Counted from the first letter of the stretch, positions 9,990 through 19,993 are shown. The stretch is 64,000 bases of DNA from CAVWSM01 sp963798505 (GCA_963798505.1 CAWCTX010000005.1:992001-1056000); one strand, 5' to 3'. Notes: a model not told the origin generated them from the letters alone. A program made the numbers and translations.

Positions 9990-11068
9990 ACCGCGATGAT
10001 TTCCTCGGTCAGCTCGCTCCAGTCATAGCGGCGCACGGCGCTGGCGGCGGCCGCCCGATAGGCCGCGCGCCGGGGCTCGTCGGCGAGCAGGCCCAGCAGC
10101 TCGCCGGCGAGCGCCGCCGTGTCGCCGACCGGGAACAGCACACCAAGCCGGCCACCCTCGAGCACCGTCCGGAAGGCCACCAGGTCGCTCGCCAGCACCG
10201 GCGCCCCGGCGCTCATCGCCTCGGCCAGCACGATGCCGAAGCTCTCGCCACCGGTGTGCGGCGCCACGTAGACGTCGGACGTCGCGAGCATCTCGGCCTT
10301 CTCGTCGTCGCTCACCGAGCCGAGGAACGTCACGGTCTCGCGCACCTGGCCCGGCAGGTCCTCCGCGACCTCGTCCGTGTCACCATGCCCCGCGACGAGC
10401 AGCCGAGCGCCCTGCCGGGCTGCAACGACCTCCGGCCAGGCGGCGAGCAGGACCGCGAGGCCCTTGCGTGGCTCGTCGAGGCGGCCGAGGAACGACACGG
10501 TCGCACCGCTCCCCCGCCACTCCGGCCGCGGCTTCGCGGCCGCGAACCGGTCGACATAGAGCCCGTTGGGGATGAGCACCGCGTCACCGCCGAGGTGCTG
10601 CACGAGCGTCGTCCGTGCCTCCTCGCTGACCGCGATGCGCGCGCTGATCTTCTCGAACGTCGCCTGCAAGATGCCGTACGCCGCGGTCATCGCCCGCGAC
10701 CTCGGGTTGGCGGTATGGAAGGTCGCCACCACCGGCACGTCGGAGAACCACACGGCGAGCATCGACAGGCTCGGCGCCGCCGGCTCGTGCACGTGCAGCA
10801 CGTCGAACGCGCCGTCGGACAGCCATCGCCGCACCCGTGCCGCGGACACCGGCCCGAAGTTGAGCCTGGCAACCGATCCGTTGTAGGGGACGGGAACCGC
10901 CCGGCCGGCCGGCGTGACGTACGAAGGAACCGGCGTGTCGTCATCGGCGGGAGCCAGCACCGACACCTTGTGCCCGCGGTCGATGAGGGCGTCGGCCAGG
11001 TCGCGTACGTGGACGCGCACCCCACCGGGGACGTCCCAGCTGTACGGGCAGACCAGGCCGATCTTCAT
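9968..11068 (-). CDS. pimA: Phosphatidylinositol alpha-mannosyltransferase PimA-like
   Basis: GT4-family glycosyltransferase of 366 residues, predicted to add the first mannose to phosphatidylinositol on the inner face of the membrane. It starts MKIGLVCPYSWDVPGGVRVHV, the PimA signature with the Gly-rich nucleotide loop. It also has VLHVHEP, the acceptor-side VATFHTANPRSR, and the donor-binding E-x7-E site in APHTGGESFGIVLAEAMSAGAPV. ATG 11068 is used because it directly begins conserved sequence, five bases after the acyltransferase stop. pgsA, the acyltransferase and pimA form one PIM synthesis operon. Confidence 0.93.
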   Translation of the reverse strand: MKIGLVCPYSWDVPGGVRVHVRDLADALIDRGHKVSVLAPADDDTPVPSYVTPAGRAVPVPYNGSVARLNFGPVSAARVRRWLSDGAFDVLHVHEPAAPSLSMLAVWFSDVPVVATFHTANPRSRAMTAAYGILQATFEKISARIAVSEEARTTLVQHLGGDAVLIPNGLYVDRFAAAKPRPEWRGSGATVSFLGRLDEPRKGLAVLLAAWPEVVAARQGARLLVAGHGDTDEVAEDLPGQVRETVTFLGSVSDDEKAEMLATSDVYVAPHTGGESFGIVLAEAMSAGAPVLASDLVAFRTVLEGGRLGVLFPVGDTAALAGELLGLLADEPRRAAYRAAAASAVRRYDWSELTEEIIAVYEMVTG

Positions 11069-11072
11069 GGCG

Positions 11073-11978
11073 TCACGCGCGTTCATCCTCATGTGGCCAG
11101 ACCCGTTGCAGCATGTGCCAGTCCTGCGGGTGCGCGGCAATGCCCTCCACGAACACGTCGGCGACCTGCTGCATCATCGCGGTGACGCGCGCCCGCCCGG
11201 CGAGCCCCTCGGGCGGTGGCACCTCGTCGTGCCACCGGATGACGATGCTGTGGTCGGGCTCGCGTCCCTCGTACCAGATCGTCACCGGAAGCAGCGCCGC
11301 CCCGCTCGTCAATGCCAGCGCAGCCGGCCCGGACGGCATTTTGGCGACGCTTCCGAAGAACGACACCTCGACACCCGTGGCTGTGAGATCGCGGTCGGCC
11401 AGCAGCGGGACGAGCCGCCCCTCGCGGGCGCGCGCGACCAGTGTGCGGAACACGTCGTTGCCGCCGCCGGTGAGCGGCAGGATCTCCATGCCCAGACCCT
11501 GGCGGAACTCGAGGAACTTCTCGTACAGCTCCTCCGGCTGAAGCCGCTCGGCGACCGTGGTCAGCGGCGTGCCGACCACCGTCGCCCAGGCGCCCGCGTG
11601 GTCCCAGTTGCCCATGTGCGGGAGGGCAGCAACGACCCCGCGGCCGGACGCGATGTTGTCGAAGAGCAGCTCGCCCTTCTCCACTCGTACGCGGGAAACG
11701 ATCTTCTCGTGGCTCCAGTCCGGCAGCCGGAACGAGTCACACCAGTAACGCAGGTAGGACCGCATGCCCTCCCTGGACAGCTCGCGCACCCGCGGGTCGT
11801 CGGGGGTGGTGCCGAGGACCCGAGCCAGGTTGGCCTCCAGCCGCAGCACGCCCTTGCCGCGGCGGCGCCACGCGGAGTCGGCGCCCCGCCGGAACATCGC
11901 ATAGGCAGCAGCCTCCGGCAGGCGCCGGACGACACCCCAGCCGACGGAGTAGGAGATCAGCGTCGCGCGCTCCAGCAT
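11073..11978 (-). CDS. Phosphatidylinositol mannoside acyltransferase
   Basis: A 301-residue member of the lysophospholipid/lipid A acyltransferase family, most likely the PatA-type enzyme that acylates PIMs. The catalytic HX4D motif is present as HMGNWD near residues 120-125, followed by TTVAERLQPEELYEKFLEFR and PLLADRDLTATGVEVSFFG. The N-terminal region is amphipathic and likely rests on the inner membrane. Its position between pgsA and pimA supports the role. Spacings are 9 bp and 4 bp. Confidence 0.9.
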   Translation of the reverse strand: MLERATLISYSVGWGVVRRLPEAAAYAMFRRGADSAWRRRGKGVLRLEANLARVLGTTPDDPRVRELSREGMRSYLRYWCDSFRLPDWSHEKIVSRVRVEKGELLFDNIASGRGVVAALPHMGNWDHAGAWATVVGTPLTTVAERLQPEELYEKFLEFRQGLGMEILPLTGGGNDVFRTLVARAREGRLVPLLADRDLTATGVEVSFFGSVAKMPSGPAALALTSGAALLPVTIWYEGREPDHSIVIRWHDEVPPPEGLAGRARVTAMMQQVADVFVEGIAAHPQDWHMLQRVWPHEDERA

Positions 11979-11987
11979 GCGGCCGCC

Positions 11988-12603
11988 CTAGCCGGCCGGG
12001 GCGACGGCTTGGCGGCGGACCTCGCGGATGCGCTGCGCGACGGTGTAGATGCTGGCCGCCGACAGCAGCGCCAGGACAACCGTGAGCACCGACTTCCGGC
12101 AGGCCGAGCCCGACCAGTCCCGTGGTCAACAGCACGGCCACCAGCCGGTCGGCCCGCTCGGCCAGGCCAACGTCGGCGGTCATGCCGAGCCCCTCGGCGC
12201 GGGCCTTGGTGTAGGAGACGACCTGCCCGGCGACCAGGCAGAGCAGGGTGAGCACGACCATCAGGAAGTTGTCGCCCTCCCCCGCGTACCAGAGCAGGAT
12301 CCCGCCGAAGATCGCCGCATCGCCCACGCGGTCGAGCACCGAGTCGAGGAACGCCCCCCAGCGGCCCGACCGGCCCAGCGTGCGGGCCATCAGGCCGTCG
12401 ACGTTGTCGGAGAACACGAACAGCGTGATGACGATCGTGCCCCAGAAGAACTCGTTCCGCGGGTAGAACGCCAGTGCCCCCGTCACCACCCCGAGAGTGC
12501 CGACCACTGTGACCGCGTCGGGGCTCACTCGCAGCCGGATGAGGCCGTTGGCGATCGGGGTGAGCAGTTTGTAGAGGCCATCGCGGGCAAATCGGTTGAG
12601 CAT
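11988..12603 (-). CDS. pgsA: Phosphatidylinositol (phosphate) synthase PgsA, one frameshift
   Basis: CDP-alcohol phosphatidyltransferase that makes the PI anchor for PIMs. The full motif D-x2-DG-x2-AR-x8-G-x3-D-x3-D is visible as DNVDGLMARTLGRSGRWGAF followed by LDSVLD, and there are about six membrane segments. The frame breaks near 12092 after GLGLPE. Removing one G restores SVLTVVLALLSAASIYTVAQ and ends at TAG 11988 with QAVAPAG, the family C-terminus, nine bases before the acyltransferase start. I use ATG 12603 (MLNRFARDGL); in-frame ATGs at 12684 and 12708 are alternatives. An indel error is more likely than loss of an essential gene. Confidence 0.85.
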
Positions 12604-12742
12604 CGGTCGCCAGTCAGCCGGGGAGATTTCGGGCGCCTTGATGCTAACCGAGCGGCCGCCCCGCAGGGTGCTGCCCTTGTGCATGAGCCCCGACAGGGGC
12701 AGGCTCACGAGATCTGGACCCTCGACGGAGAGGACGCGAGCT

Positions 12743-14896
12743 ATGCCCGCTCAGAGCACACCCGCTGGAGCCGCCGGCAGGGCACCGGAGGCCGACCGGC
12801 CCGATGCCATTCGCAACGTGGTGCTGGTCGGCCACACCGGATCTGCGAAGACAACCCTGGCCGAAGCGCTGCTGGTCGCCACTGGCACGATCCCCCGCGC
12901 GGGTCGCGTCGAGGATGGCACGACAGTCAGCGACCATGACGAGGTCGAGGTGCGACAGCAACGCTCCGTAGGCCTGTCCCTCCTCCCGTTCGTCCACGAC
13001 GGTGTCAAGGTCAACCTGCTCGACGCGCCCGGCTACGCCGACTTCGTCGGCGAGCTCCGCGCCGGTCTGCGCGCCGCCGACTGCGCCCTGTTCGTCGTCG
13101 CTGCCTCCGACGGCATCGACGGCACCACCATGACGCTCTGGGAGGAGTGCGCGTCCGTCGGCATGCCGCGCGCGATCGTCATCACCAAGCTCGACCACCA
13201 GCGCGCCGACTACGACGGCACGCTGGCCGCCTGCCAGTCGGCGTTCGGCGACAAGGCGGTCCCCCTCTACCTCCCCGTACGCACCGGCACCGACGTCACC
13301 GGACTGCTGGGGCTGCTTTCCCAGCGCATGTACGACTACAGCGGCGGATCGCGCCGCGAGACCGACCCCGACGCCGAAGACCTCGCCCAGGTCGAGGAGG
13401 CGCGCGGCACGCTGGTCGAGGCGATCATCGAGGAGTCCGAGGACGAGTCGCTCATGGATCGCTACGTGAGCGGCGAGGACATCGATCCCAAGGTCCTCGT
13501 CGACGACCTCGAGAAGGCCGTCGCGCATGCCACTCTCTTCCCGGTGCTGCCCGTCGCCAGCGGTTCGGGTGTCGGCATGGCCGAGCTGCTCGAGGTGATC
13601 ACGAGCGCGTTCCCGTCGCCCGGCGAGCACCCGCTGCCCGACGTCTACACGGTCGCGGGGGCCCGGCGCGATGGCCTCGGCTGCGATCCGGCTGGACCGT
13701 TGCTGGCCGAGGTGGTCAAGACCGCCACTGACCCGTACGTCGGACGCATCAGCCTGGTCCGCGTCTTCTCCGGCTCGCTGCGCCCCGACATGACCGTGCA
13801 CGTGTCGGGCCACATGTCGTCGCTCGTCGGCGAGGACCGTGGGCACGAGGACCATGACGAGGACGAGCGCATCGGTGCGCTCTCCTCCCCGCTGGGCAAG
13901 ACGCAACGCCCCCTGTCGCAGGCTGTCGCCGGCGACGTCGTTGCGGTCGCCAAGCTCTCCCGGGCCGAGACCGGTGACACGCTGTCCAGCAAGGACGACC
14001 CGCTCGTCATGCGGCCGTGGTCGCTGCCCGCCGCACTCCTCCCGATCGCCATCCAGGCCCACGCCAAGGCCGACGAGGACAAGCTCTCGCAGGCCCTGTC
14101 ACGCCTCGCGGCCGAGGACCCCACGCTGCGCGTCGAGAACAACCGCGAGACGCACCAGCTCGTGCTCTGGACCATGGGCGAGGCGCACGCCGACCTCCTG
14201 CTCGACCGGCTGTCAAGCCGCTATGGCGTGTCGGTCGACCGCGTCGACCTGCGGATACCCCTGCGCGAGACGTTTTCCGGTGGCGGGCGGGGTCACGGCC
14301 GGCACGTCAAGCAGACCGGAGGCCACGGCCAGTACGCCGTCTGCGACATCGAGGTCGAGCCGCTGCCGCAGGGCTCGGGCTTCGAGTTCGTCGACAAGGT
14401 CGTCGGTGGCGCGGTGCCAAGGCAGTTCATCCCGTCGGTGGAGAAGGGCGTCCGCGCGCAGATGGAGAAGGGCGTCGCCGCGGGCTACCCGCTCGTCGAC
14501 ATCCGGGTCAAGCTCGTCGACGGCAAGGCGCACTCGGTGGACTCGTCGGACATGGCGTTCCAGACCGCCGGTTCACTGGCGCTGCGTGACGCCGCTTCCT
14601 CGGCACGGGTCGAGCTGCTCGAGCCGGTCGACGAGCTCGGCGTGCTCGCTCCCGACGAGTACGTCGGCGGCATCATGAGCGACCTCTCGTCGCGCCGCGG
14701 TCGAGTGCTCGGCACCGAGCCGGTCGGCTCCGGCCGCACGCTCGTCCGCGCCGAGGTGCCGCAGACCGAGGTCACCCGATACGCGATCGACCTGCGCTCG
14801 CTCACGCACGGCGCCGGCACGTTCACCCGCACCTTCCTGCGGTACGAGCCGATGCCGCCCAACCTGGCCGCCAAGGTCACCGCCGGGGGGGACTGA
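12743..14896 (+). CDS. Elongation factor G-like protein (EF-G2)
   Basis: A 717-residue translational GTPase of the EF-G2 type found in actinobacteria beside the normal EF-G. G motifs are GHTGSAKTTLAEALL (G1), DAPGYADFVGEL (G3) and ITKLDHQRADYD (G4, TKLD instead of NKxD). Domains II-V follow, ending with RSLTHGAGTFTRTFLRYEPM. EF-G2 of mycobacteria lacks ribosome-dependent GTPase activity, so the role here is uncertain. ATG 12743 was chosen for the GGAGAGGA sequence about ten bases upstream. It diverges from pgsA. Confidence 0.9.
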   Translation: MPAQSTPAGAAGRAPEADRPDAIRNVVLVGHTGSAKTTLAEALLVATGTIPRAGRVEDGTTVSDHDEVEVRQQRSVGLSLLPFVHDGVKVNLLDAPGYADFVGELRAGLRAADCALFVVAASDGIDGTTMTLWEECASVGMPRAIVITKLDHQRADYDGTLAACQSAFGDKAVPLYLPVRTGTDVTGLLGLLSQRMYDYSGGSRRETDPDAEDLAQVEEARGTLVEAIIEESEDESLMDRYVSGEDIDPKVLVDDLEKAVAHATLFPVLPVASGSGVGMAELLEVITSAFPSPGEHPLPDVYTVAGARRDGLGCDPAGPLLAEVVKTATDPYVGRISLVRVFSGSLRPDMTVHVSGHMSSLVGEDRGHEDHDEDERIGALSSPLGKTQRPLSQAVAGDVVAVAKLSRAETGDTLSSKDDPLVMRPWSLPAALLPIAIQAHAKADEDKLSQALSRLAAEDPTLRVENNRETHQLVLWTMGEAHADLLLDRLSSRYGVSVDRVDLRIPLRETFSGGGRGHGRHVKQTGGHGQYAVCDIEVEPLPQGSGFEFVDKVVGGAVPRQFIPSVEKGVRAQMEKGVAAGYPLVDIRVKLVDGKAHSVDSSDMAFQTAGSLALRDAASSARVELLEPVDELGVLAPDEYVGGIMSDLSSRRGRVLGTEPVGSGRTLVRAEVPQTEVTRYAIDLRSLTHGAGTFTRTFLRYEPMPPNLAAKVTAGGD

Positions 14897-14923
14897 CCCC
14901 GACCCGCCGCCGCCCTTCCTCGC

Positions 14924-14984
14924 GTTGATCATGGCGGAGGTGTGATCATTCGTCGGGTTTGATCACGCCTTTGCCATGATCAAC
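14924..14984. terminator. Long TGATCA-containing palindrome between EF-G2 and HIT
   Basis: Two 25-bp arms (14924-14948 and 14960-14984) begin GTTGATCATGGC and match except at three positions, with an 11-base loop. The palindrome lies 28 bp after the EF-G2 stop and 25 bp beyond the HIT stop, in a convergent gap, so it can terminate both. It shares TGATCA with the hairpin after glyA. Confidence 0.7.
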
Positions 14985-15008
14985 ATGTGGGGGCCGACAG
15001 CCGGGCCG

Positions 15009-15555
15009 TCAGTCGGCCGGCCAGTGCTCGGCGAGCAGATCTCGCGTGTCCGACAGCAGCTGCGGAATGATCTTGGTGTCGGCGAGCACGGTGATGAAGT
15101 TGGAGTCCCCTGCCCAGCGCGGCACGACGTGCTGGTGCAGGTGCGACGCCAGCGACCCGCCCGCGACACCACCAAGGTTGAGCCCGATGTTGAATCCCTG
15201 CGGCCGCGACGCCGCGCGGATCGCGCGGACCGCTTGCCGCGTCACCGCCGTCAACTCGTTGGCTTCGTCTTCCGTGAGGTCCTCGAGCTCGGCCACGTGG
15301 CGGTACGGGACCACCATGAGGTGCCCCGGGTTGTAGGGGTGCAGGTTGAGCACTGCGTACGTCAGCGGCGCTCGCGTCACGATCAACCCCTCGCGATCGC
15401 CGAGCGTGGGGATGCGGTCGAAGGGGCAGCCACCCTCAGCCGTGCCCGGACGCGCCTCCGACTTGATGTAGGCCATCCGGTGCGGCGTCCACAGCCGCTG
15501 CAGCCGGTCCCCCTCGGCGATGCCATCCGCCGGGACGGACCACCGGATCGCTCAT
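15009..15555 (-). CDS. HIT-family nucleotide hydrolase/transferase, one frameshift near the start
   Basis: Histidine-triad protein, with the active site in SHLHQHVVPRW near the C-terminus and NLHPYNPGHLMVVPYRH in the centre. The conserved frame can be read upstream of MAYIKSEA through GIAEGDRLQRLWTPHR, but it lacks a start codon there. An ATG at 15555 overlaps the thrS stop (TATGA) one frame away, so a single extra base near 15525 would give a protein of about 181 residues starting MSDPVVRPADG. A HIT gene directly after thrS and near pgsA/pimA is typical of actinobacteria. The shorter ATG at 15476 is an alternative start. Confidence 0.8.
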
Positions 15556-17523
15556 ACCTGGCGACGCTCGGCGACAGCCCGGACGATCTCCTCCACCGCC
15601 TCGTCAACGGGTACGCCGTTGTTCTGCGAGCCGTCGCGGAACCGGAACGACACCGCGCCCTTGGCGACGTCCTCGTCACCGGCCAGCAGCATGAACGGCA
15701 CCTTCTGCTTCTGCGCGTTGCGGATCTTCTTCTGCATGCGGTCGTCGGACGAGTCGACCTCGACCCGGATGCCGCGCTCGCGCAGCCGCGCGGCCACGTC
15801 CTCGAGGTAGGGGACGTGGCTGTCGCTGATCGGGATGCCGACCGCCTGCACGGGTGCCAGCCACGACGGGGAACGCGCCCGCGTAGTGCTCCAGCAGCAC
15901 GCCGAAGAATCGCTCGATCGAGCCGAACAGGGCACGGTGGATCATCACCGGGGTCTGCCGGGTTCCATCAGCGGCCTGGTACTCCAAGCCCATGCGCTCA
16001 GGCATGTTGAAGTCGAGCTGGATCGTCGACATCTGCCAGGTGCGGCCGATCGCGTCGCGCGCCTGCACCGAGATCTTGGGTCCGTAGAACGCGGCGCCGC
16101 CCGGGTCCGGCACGAGCTCGAGCCCGGACTCGTCGGCGACCTGCTGAAGCGTCGCCGTGGCCTCGTCCCAGACCTCGTCCGAACCGACGTACTTGTCCGG
16201 GTCCTTGGTGGACAGCTCGAGGAAGAAGTCCTCCAACCCGTAGTCCCCGAGCAGGTCCAGGACGAACCCGAGCAACGACTTGAGCTCTGCGCCCATCTGC
16301 TCGCGGGTGCAGTAGATGTGCGCGTCGTCCATCGTGAGGCCGCGCACGCGGGTCAGCCCGTGCACCACGCCGGACTTCTCGAACCGGTAGACGGTGCCGA
16401 ACTCGAACAGACGCAGCGGCAACTCGCGGTAGGACCGACCGCGAGACGCGAACACGAGGTTGTGCATGGGGCAGTTCATCGGCTTCAGGTAGTACCGGGC
16501 GCCCTCGAGCTCCATCGGCGGATACATCGACTCCCGGTACCAGTCCAAGTGACCGGAGCGCTCGTACAGCTGCTCCTTGGTGATGTGCGGGGTGTTGACG
16601 AACTCGTAGCCCGCGTCAATATGCCGCTGCCGCGAGTAGTCCTCCATCACCCGGCGGATCACGCCGCCCTTCGGATGGAACACCGGAAGGCCCGAGCCGA
16701 GGACCTCCGGAAAGGAGAACAAGTCGAGCTCGGCACCGAGCCGGCGGTGGTCGCGCTTCTCGGCCTCGGCCAGGAAGTCCAGGTGCGCCTTGAGTGCGTC
16801 CTTGGACTGCCAGGCGGTGCCGTAGATGCGCTGCAGCTGCGGGTTCTTCTCGCTTCCCCGCCAGTAGGCCGCGGCGATGCGCATGAGCTTGAACGCCGGG
16901 ATGTGCCGGGTGGTCGGCAGGTGCGGCCCGCGGCACAGGTCCTTCCACGCCAGCGCGCCGTCACGACGAACGTTGTCATAGATGGTGAGCTCGCCACCGC
17001 CGACCTCGACGCTGGAGCCATCGTCGGCGGACGCCGAGCTCTTGAGCCCGATGAGCTCGAGCTTGTACGGCTCGGCCGCGAGCTCCGCACGCGCCTCGTC
17101 GTCACCGACCGGGCGCCGGACGAAGCGCTGGCCCTCCTTGACGATCTCCTGCATGCGTTTCTCGATGCGCTTGAGGTCGTCGGGGTGGAACGGCTCCGCG
17201 ACGTCGAAGTCGTAGTAGAAGCCATGCTCGATCGGCGGGCCGATGCCGAGCTTGGCCCCCGGAAACAGCTCCTGCACCGCCTGCGCCATGACGTGCGCGG
17301 TGGAGTGCCGCAGGATCGACAACCCGTCGGGCGAGTCGATCTCGACCGGCTCCACATCGTCGCCGTCGGCCAGCTCGTGGGCAAGGTCGCGTAGGTCTGC
17401 GTTGACCCGAGCGGCGATGACCCGGCGGTCGTCGGCGAACAGCTCACCTGCCGTCGTGCCCGTGGTCACGGTCCGCTCGGCTCGGTTGCCGGACTGGACG
17501 ACGTGGACACTCAGGTCGGACAC
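15552..17523 (-). CDS. thrS: Threonyl-tRNA synthetase, one frameshift
   Basis: Class II synthetase charging tRNA-Thr. The order is an N-terminal TGS domain (DLSVHVVQSGN...), the editing domain with HSTAHVMAQAVQELFPGAKL, then the catalytic core with the zinc ligands in NCPMHNLVF and MDDAHIYC. The frame breaks near 15870 in a CCCC run after EHYAGAF. The other frame continues SWLAPVQAVGIPISDSHVPY to RAVAERRQV at TGA 15552. The total length is one base over a multiple of three (657 codons plus one), so one extra C explains it. As an essential gene it must be whole in the cell. Confidence 0.95.
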
Positions 17524-17647
17524 GGCGATGGGCTCCTCGCGCGGGCGGGTTGACGGACGCGTCGATGCTATCCGGCGGCCAAAGACGCAGTCGCGGGCGT
17601 TTCGCGGCGGTCAGCCGCCGAGGACTCGGATGATCCACTGGATGAGG

Positions 17648-17722
17648 TGGTGGGCGATACTGGGATCGAACCAGTGACCCCTCGCGTGTGAAGCGAGTGC
17701 TCTCCCGCTGAGCTAATCGCCC
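17648..17722 (-). tRNA. tRNA-Val (anticodon CAC)
   Basis: On the minus strand a full cloverleaf is visible: acceptor GGGCGAT pairing with ATCGCCC, D arm TAGCTCAGCGGGAGA, anticodon stem ACTCGC with loop TTCACAC, T arm GGTTCGATCC, discriminator A and an encoded CCA. The anticodon CAC reads GUG valine codons. It stands alone, 125 bp upstream of thrS. Confidence 0.95.
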
Positions 17723-17756
17723 CGAGTGCAGGCAAACCTTAGCGCATGCGTCGACG

Positions 17757-18188
17757 TCACTCCGCTACGGCGTCGGGCACCAGCGGGTCGAGAATCCCCG
17801 GCACTCCGAACGCTCTCATCAGGAGTACGAACCCCGCGACGAGGACGACCAGCGTCACCGCCGCGATGATCTGGTTGCGCCGCCGCACCTTCGGGTCGAG
17901 CGCCTTCTCGGCCATGCCCCGGACCCGCGCCCGGGTGCGGTCGAGGAGGCGTTTGGCCCAGGCGAACTCGGTGGCGAGGATGGCCAGCCCGACAAACACG
18001 GCCGCCCAGCCCGGACCCGGCAGCACCAGCATCGCGAGCCCCGCCAGGATGACCAGGCCGCCGGTGACGAGGACGCCGATCCGCCACGTCTGGTTGAGCG
18101 CCGGGTTGCGCCGGATGCGTTCGCGCAGCCGCCGGTACCACCCCTGCCGCCGCGCGGCGGGCGCGGAGTCGACGACTGGATCGGCCAC
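17757..18188 (-). CDS. PGPGW-motif membrane protein (TIGR02611 type)
   Basis: A 143-residue membrane protein with two N-terminal hydrophobic segments around the motif VLPGPGWAAVFVGLAILATEF and a third near the C-terminus (QIIAAVTLVVLVAGFVLLM). The PGPGW motif defines a small actinobacterial family of unknown function. The N-terminal tail is basic (RRLRERIRRNPALNQTWR). The start is GTG 18188. Confidence 0.8.
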   Translation of the reverse strand: MADPVVDSAPAARRQGWYRRLRERIRRNPALNQTWRIGVLVTGGLVILAGLAMLVLPGPGWAAVFVGLAILATEFAWAKRLLDRTRARVRGMAEKALDPKVRRRNQIIAAVTLVVLVAGFVLLMRAFGVPGILDPLVPDAVAE

Positions 18189-18435
18189 GAGGACAGCCTA
18201 ATGGGGACAAACCTGTGTCCGCCTGCATCAGTGCGACGGACGTCACCCTCGACGTTCGGAACCTCCGCGAGTACGGTCTCGTCCGATCCAGTGAGTCTGC
18301 TGCAGACCGCTGGAACATGCCGCGGGGCGCCGACTCAAGCCTCGATCATCCGGGGAGCCGGCTACCGCCGGTCGCCCCGAAGCACCGCGGGCCCCATGGG
18401 CACGTAGTGCGCGCACCGAACGAAAGGGATGTTCC

Positions 18436-18861
18436 GTGATGGAGCACGCGGCGACCACCGTCTCCTCCGAGATCAGCCTCCGGCTGCTCACCTCCGAGGG
18501 GGCACTGCCGTTGCAGGCGGAGCTCCGCTACGACCCCGCCGACCCGTACGCCGTCGAGACGCTGTTCGACGCGGGCGGCGACCAGCCGGTCCGCTGGGTG
18601 TTCGCCCGCGACCTGCTTGCCCAGGGGCTATCCCGGGCCGTCGGCGAGCTCGACATCAGCGTCCGGCCGGCCATCGACGAGCACGGCGCGGCCGCGGTGC
18701 ACATCCTCCTCGACTCCCCCGACGGCCGTGCCCTGCTGGAGAGCAACGCCGACGAGGTCCGCGAGTTCGTGAGCAAGGCGTACGCGCTGGTGCCCGCCGG
18801 GTGTGAGAGCGATCACATAGACGTCGACGCCGAGCTGCTCAGCCTCCTCGGGGAGGCCTGA
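18436..18861 (+). CDS. SsgA/SsgB-family sporulation and cell division protein
   Basis: A 141-residue protein with the SsgA-like pattern: ISLRLLTSEGALPLQAELRYDPADPYAVETLF, then PVRWVFARDLLAQGL and DISVRPA, ending with DIDAELLSLL-like acidic sequence. In Streptomyces SsgB recruits FtsZ to sporulation septa; orthologues occur in other actinomycetes with complex morphology. GTG 18436 or ATG 18439 can start it, with AAAGGGA just upstream. The 247 bp before it (18189-18435) hold the upstream region, with no other gene seen. Confidence 0.85.
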   Translation: MMEHAATTVSSEISLRLLTSEGALPLQAELRYDPADPYAVETLFDAGGDQPVRWVFARDLLAQGLSRAVGELDISVRPAIDEHGAAAVHILLDSPDGRALLESNADEVREFVSKAYALVPAGCESDHIDVDAELLSLLGEA

Positions 18862-18937
18862 CCCACCCGCCCGACTCGGGCTACAGTTTCGCTCCACGGC
18901 GCACCGCCAGGTGCGGCCGAAGCCGATGGGAGCGACG

Positions 18938-19495
18938 GTGATCTTCAACCACGATGTCGAGCACTCGCTCAGCTCGATCGTGCGGCTGGTCAACACCGCC
19001 CCGGACAGCGACGGCGTCGAGGACCTCCCAGACGTCGCCGCCCTGAACAGCTTCGTGGCCGCCGAGGAGATCAGCGGTATCGGCGATCTCTCCGAAGCCG
19101 ACCTCAAAGGCGTGCACCGCCTCCGCGTCGACGTGCGGGCGATCTTCACTGCCCCTGACGTGGGCACCATGACCAGGCTCGTCAACGACCTCGTGTCCAC
19201 GGTCACGATGCGCCCGCGACTCACCAACCACGACGGGCACGAGTGGCACGTCCACTACTTCGCCCCGGGGGCGTCCCTCACCGAGCACCTGGCCGCGGAC
19301 TCGGGCATGGCTCTGGCGTACGTCGTCGTCGAGGGCGAGCACGAGCGGCTGCACGTCTGTGAAGCGCCGAACTGCGGTCGCGTGCTCGTCGACCTGTCGC
19401 GCAACCGCTCCAAGCGCTATTGCGACAGCCGCACCTGCGGCAACCGCCTGCACGTCGCCGCCTACCGCGAACGCCGCCGCCTCGCCGCGAGCTGA
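18938..19495 (+). CDS. CGNR zinc finger protein with ABATE-like domain
   Basis: A 185-residue predicted regulator. The C-terminus carries the zinc finger C-x4-C-x12-C-x4-C in CEAPNCGRVLVDLSRNRSKR followed by YCDSRTCGNRLHVAAYRERR, with the diagnostic CGNR. The N-terminal part fits the stress-induced ABATE domain. I prefer GTG 18938 (VIFNHDVEHS) because GGGAG stands about eight bases upstream; GTG or ATG codons nine codons earlier are less likely. It converges on the GNAT gene with 9 bp between stops. Confidence 0.85.
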   Translation: MIFNHDVEHSLSSIVRLVNTAPDSDGVEDLPDVAALNSFVAAEEISGIGDLSEADLKGVHRLRVDVRAIFTAPDVGTMTRLVNDLVSTVTMRPRLTNHDGHEWHVHYFAPGASLTEHLAADSGMALAYVVVEGEHERLHVCEAPNCGRVLVDLSRNRSKRYCDSRTCGNRLHVAAYRERRRLAAS

Positions 19496-19504
19496 GCCGG
19501 CGCC

Positions 19505-19993
19505 CTAGCTGAGCGGCTTGCGCAGCTGCAGTGAGGTCACCTGGAACCCGAGGCTCTGGTAGAGCCGCATGGCCGGGTCGTTGCCGGCGAACACGTTGAG
19601 CGCCAGCGACGTACACCCCATGTCGCGAGCCACCGCCTCGGCGGCCACCATGATGTCGCGGCCGTAGCCCTTGCCGCGCGCCGACTCCTCGACCTCGATG
19701 TCGTAGACGAAGCCGGTGCCCTTCGGCCAGGCCGGGGAATCCGGCGAGATCCAGAGCCGGCCCACGACCGTGCCATCCGCCTCGGCGAGGAGCAGGCGGT
19801 GCCCGGCAGTCGGCTGTCCCTCGGGGAAGAAGCGCGCGAAGTCGGCCTCAGCCTTGTCTCGTGCCTCGCCCTCGTCGCGCCCGCCGAACTCCGCGATCTG
19901 CTTGCCATATCCGTCCATGGCCTGCGTGATGTAGGCCTTGGTCTCGGCCTCGGTCATCGGCCGCAGGGTCACCCGTTGGTCAACCGCAGTCAT
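19505..19993 (-). CDS. GNAT-family N-acetyltransferase
   Basis: A 162-residue acetyltransferase. The acetyl-CoA loop is VEESARGKGYGRDIMVAAEAVA, with the final strand LALNVFAGNDPAMRLYQSLGFQVTS. The substrate is unknown. The start codon overlaps the pabC stop by one base (TGATG), so it is translated with the pab genes, although no functional link is known. The TTG codon before the ATG could also start. Confidence 0.85.
   Translation of the reverse strand: MTAVDQRVTLRPMTEAETKAYITQAMDGYGKQIAEFGGRDEGEARDKAEADFARFFPEGQPTAGHRLLLAEADGTVVGRLWISPDSPAWPKGTGFVYDIEVEESARGKGYGRDIMVAAEAVARDMGCTSLALNVFAGNDPAMRLYQSLGFQVTSLQLRKPLS

Noticed and set aside
12644..14062. Minus-strand open frame opposite EF-G2
   Set aside because: Shadow of a well-conserved translational GTPase, without any recognisable protein motif.
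15552..17523. thrS as a true pseudogene
   Set aside because: Threonyl-tRNA synthetase is essential, no second copy is seen, and one extra C in a C run fully restores the family C-terminus.
17648..17722. tRNA-Val as an integration site
   Set aside because: No integrase gene or duplicated tRNA 3' end is seen near it.
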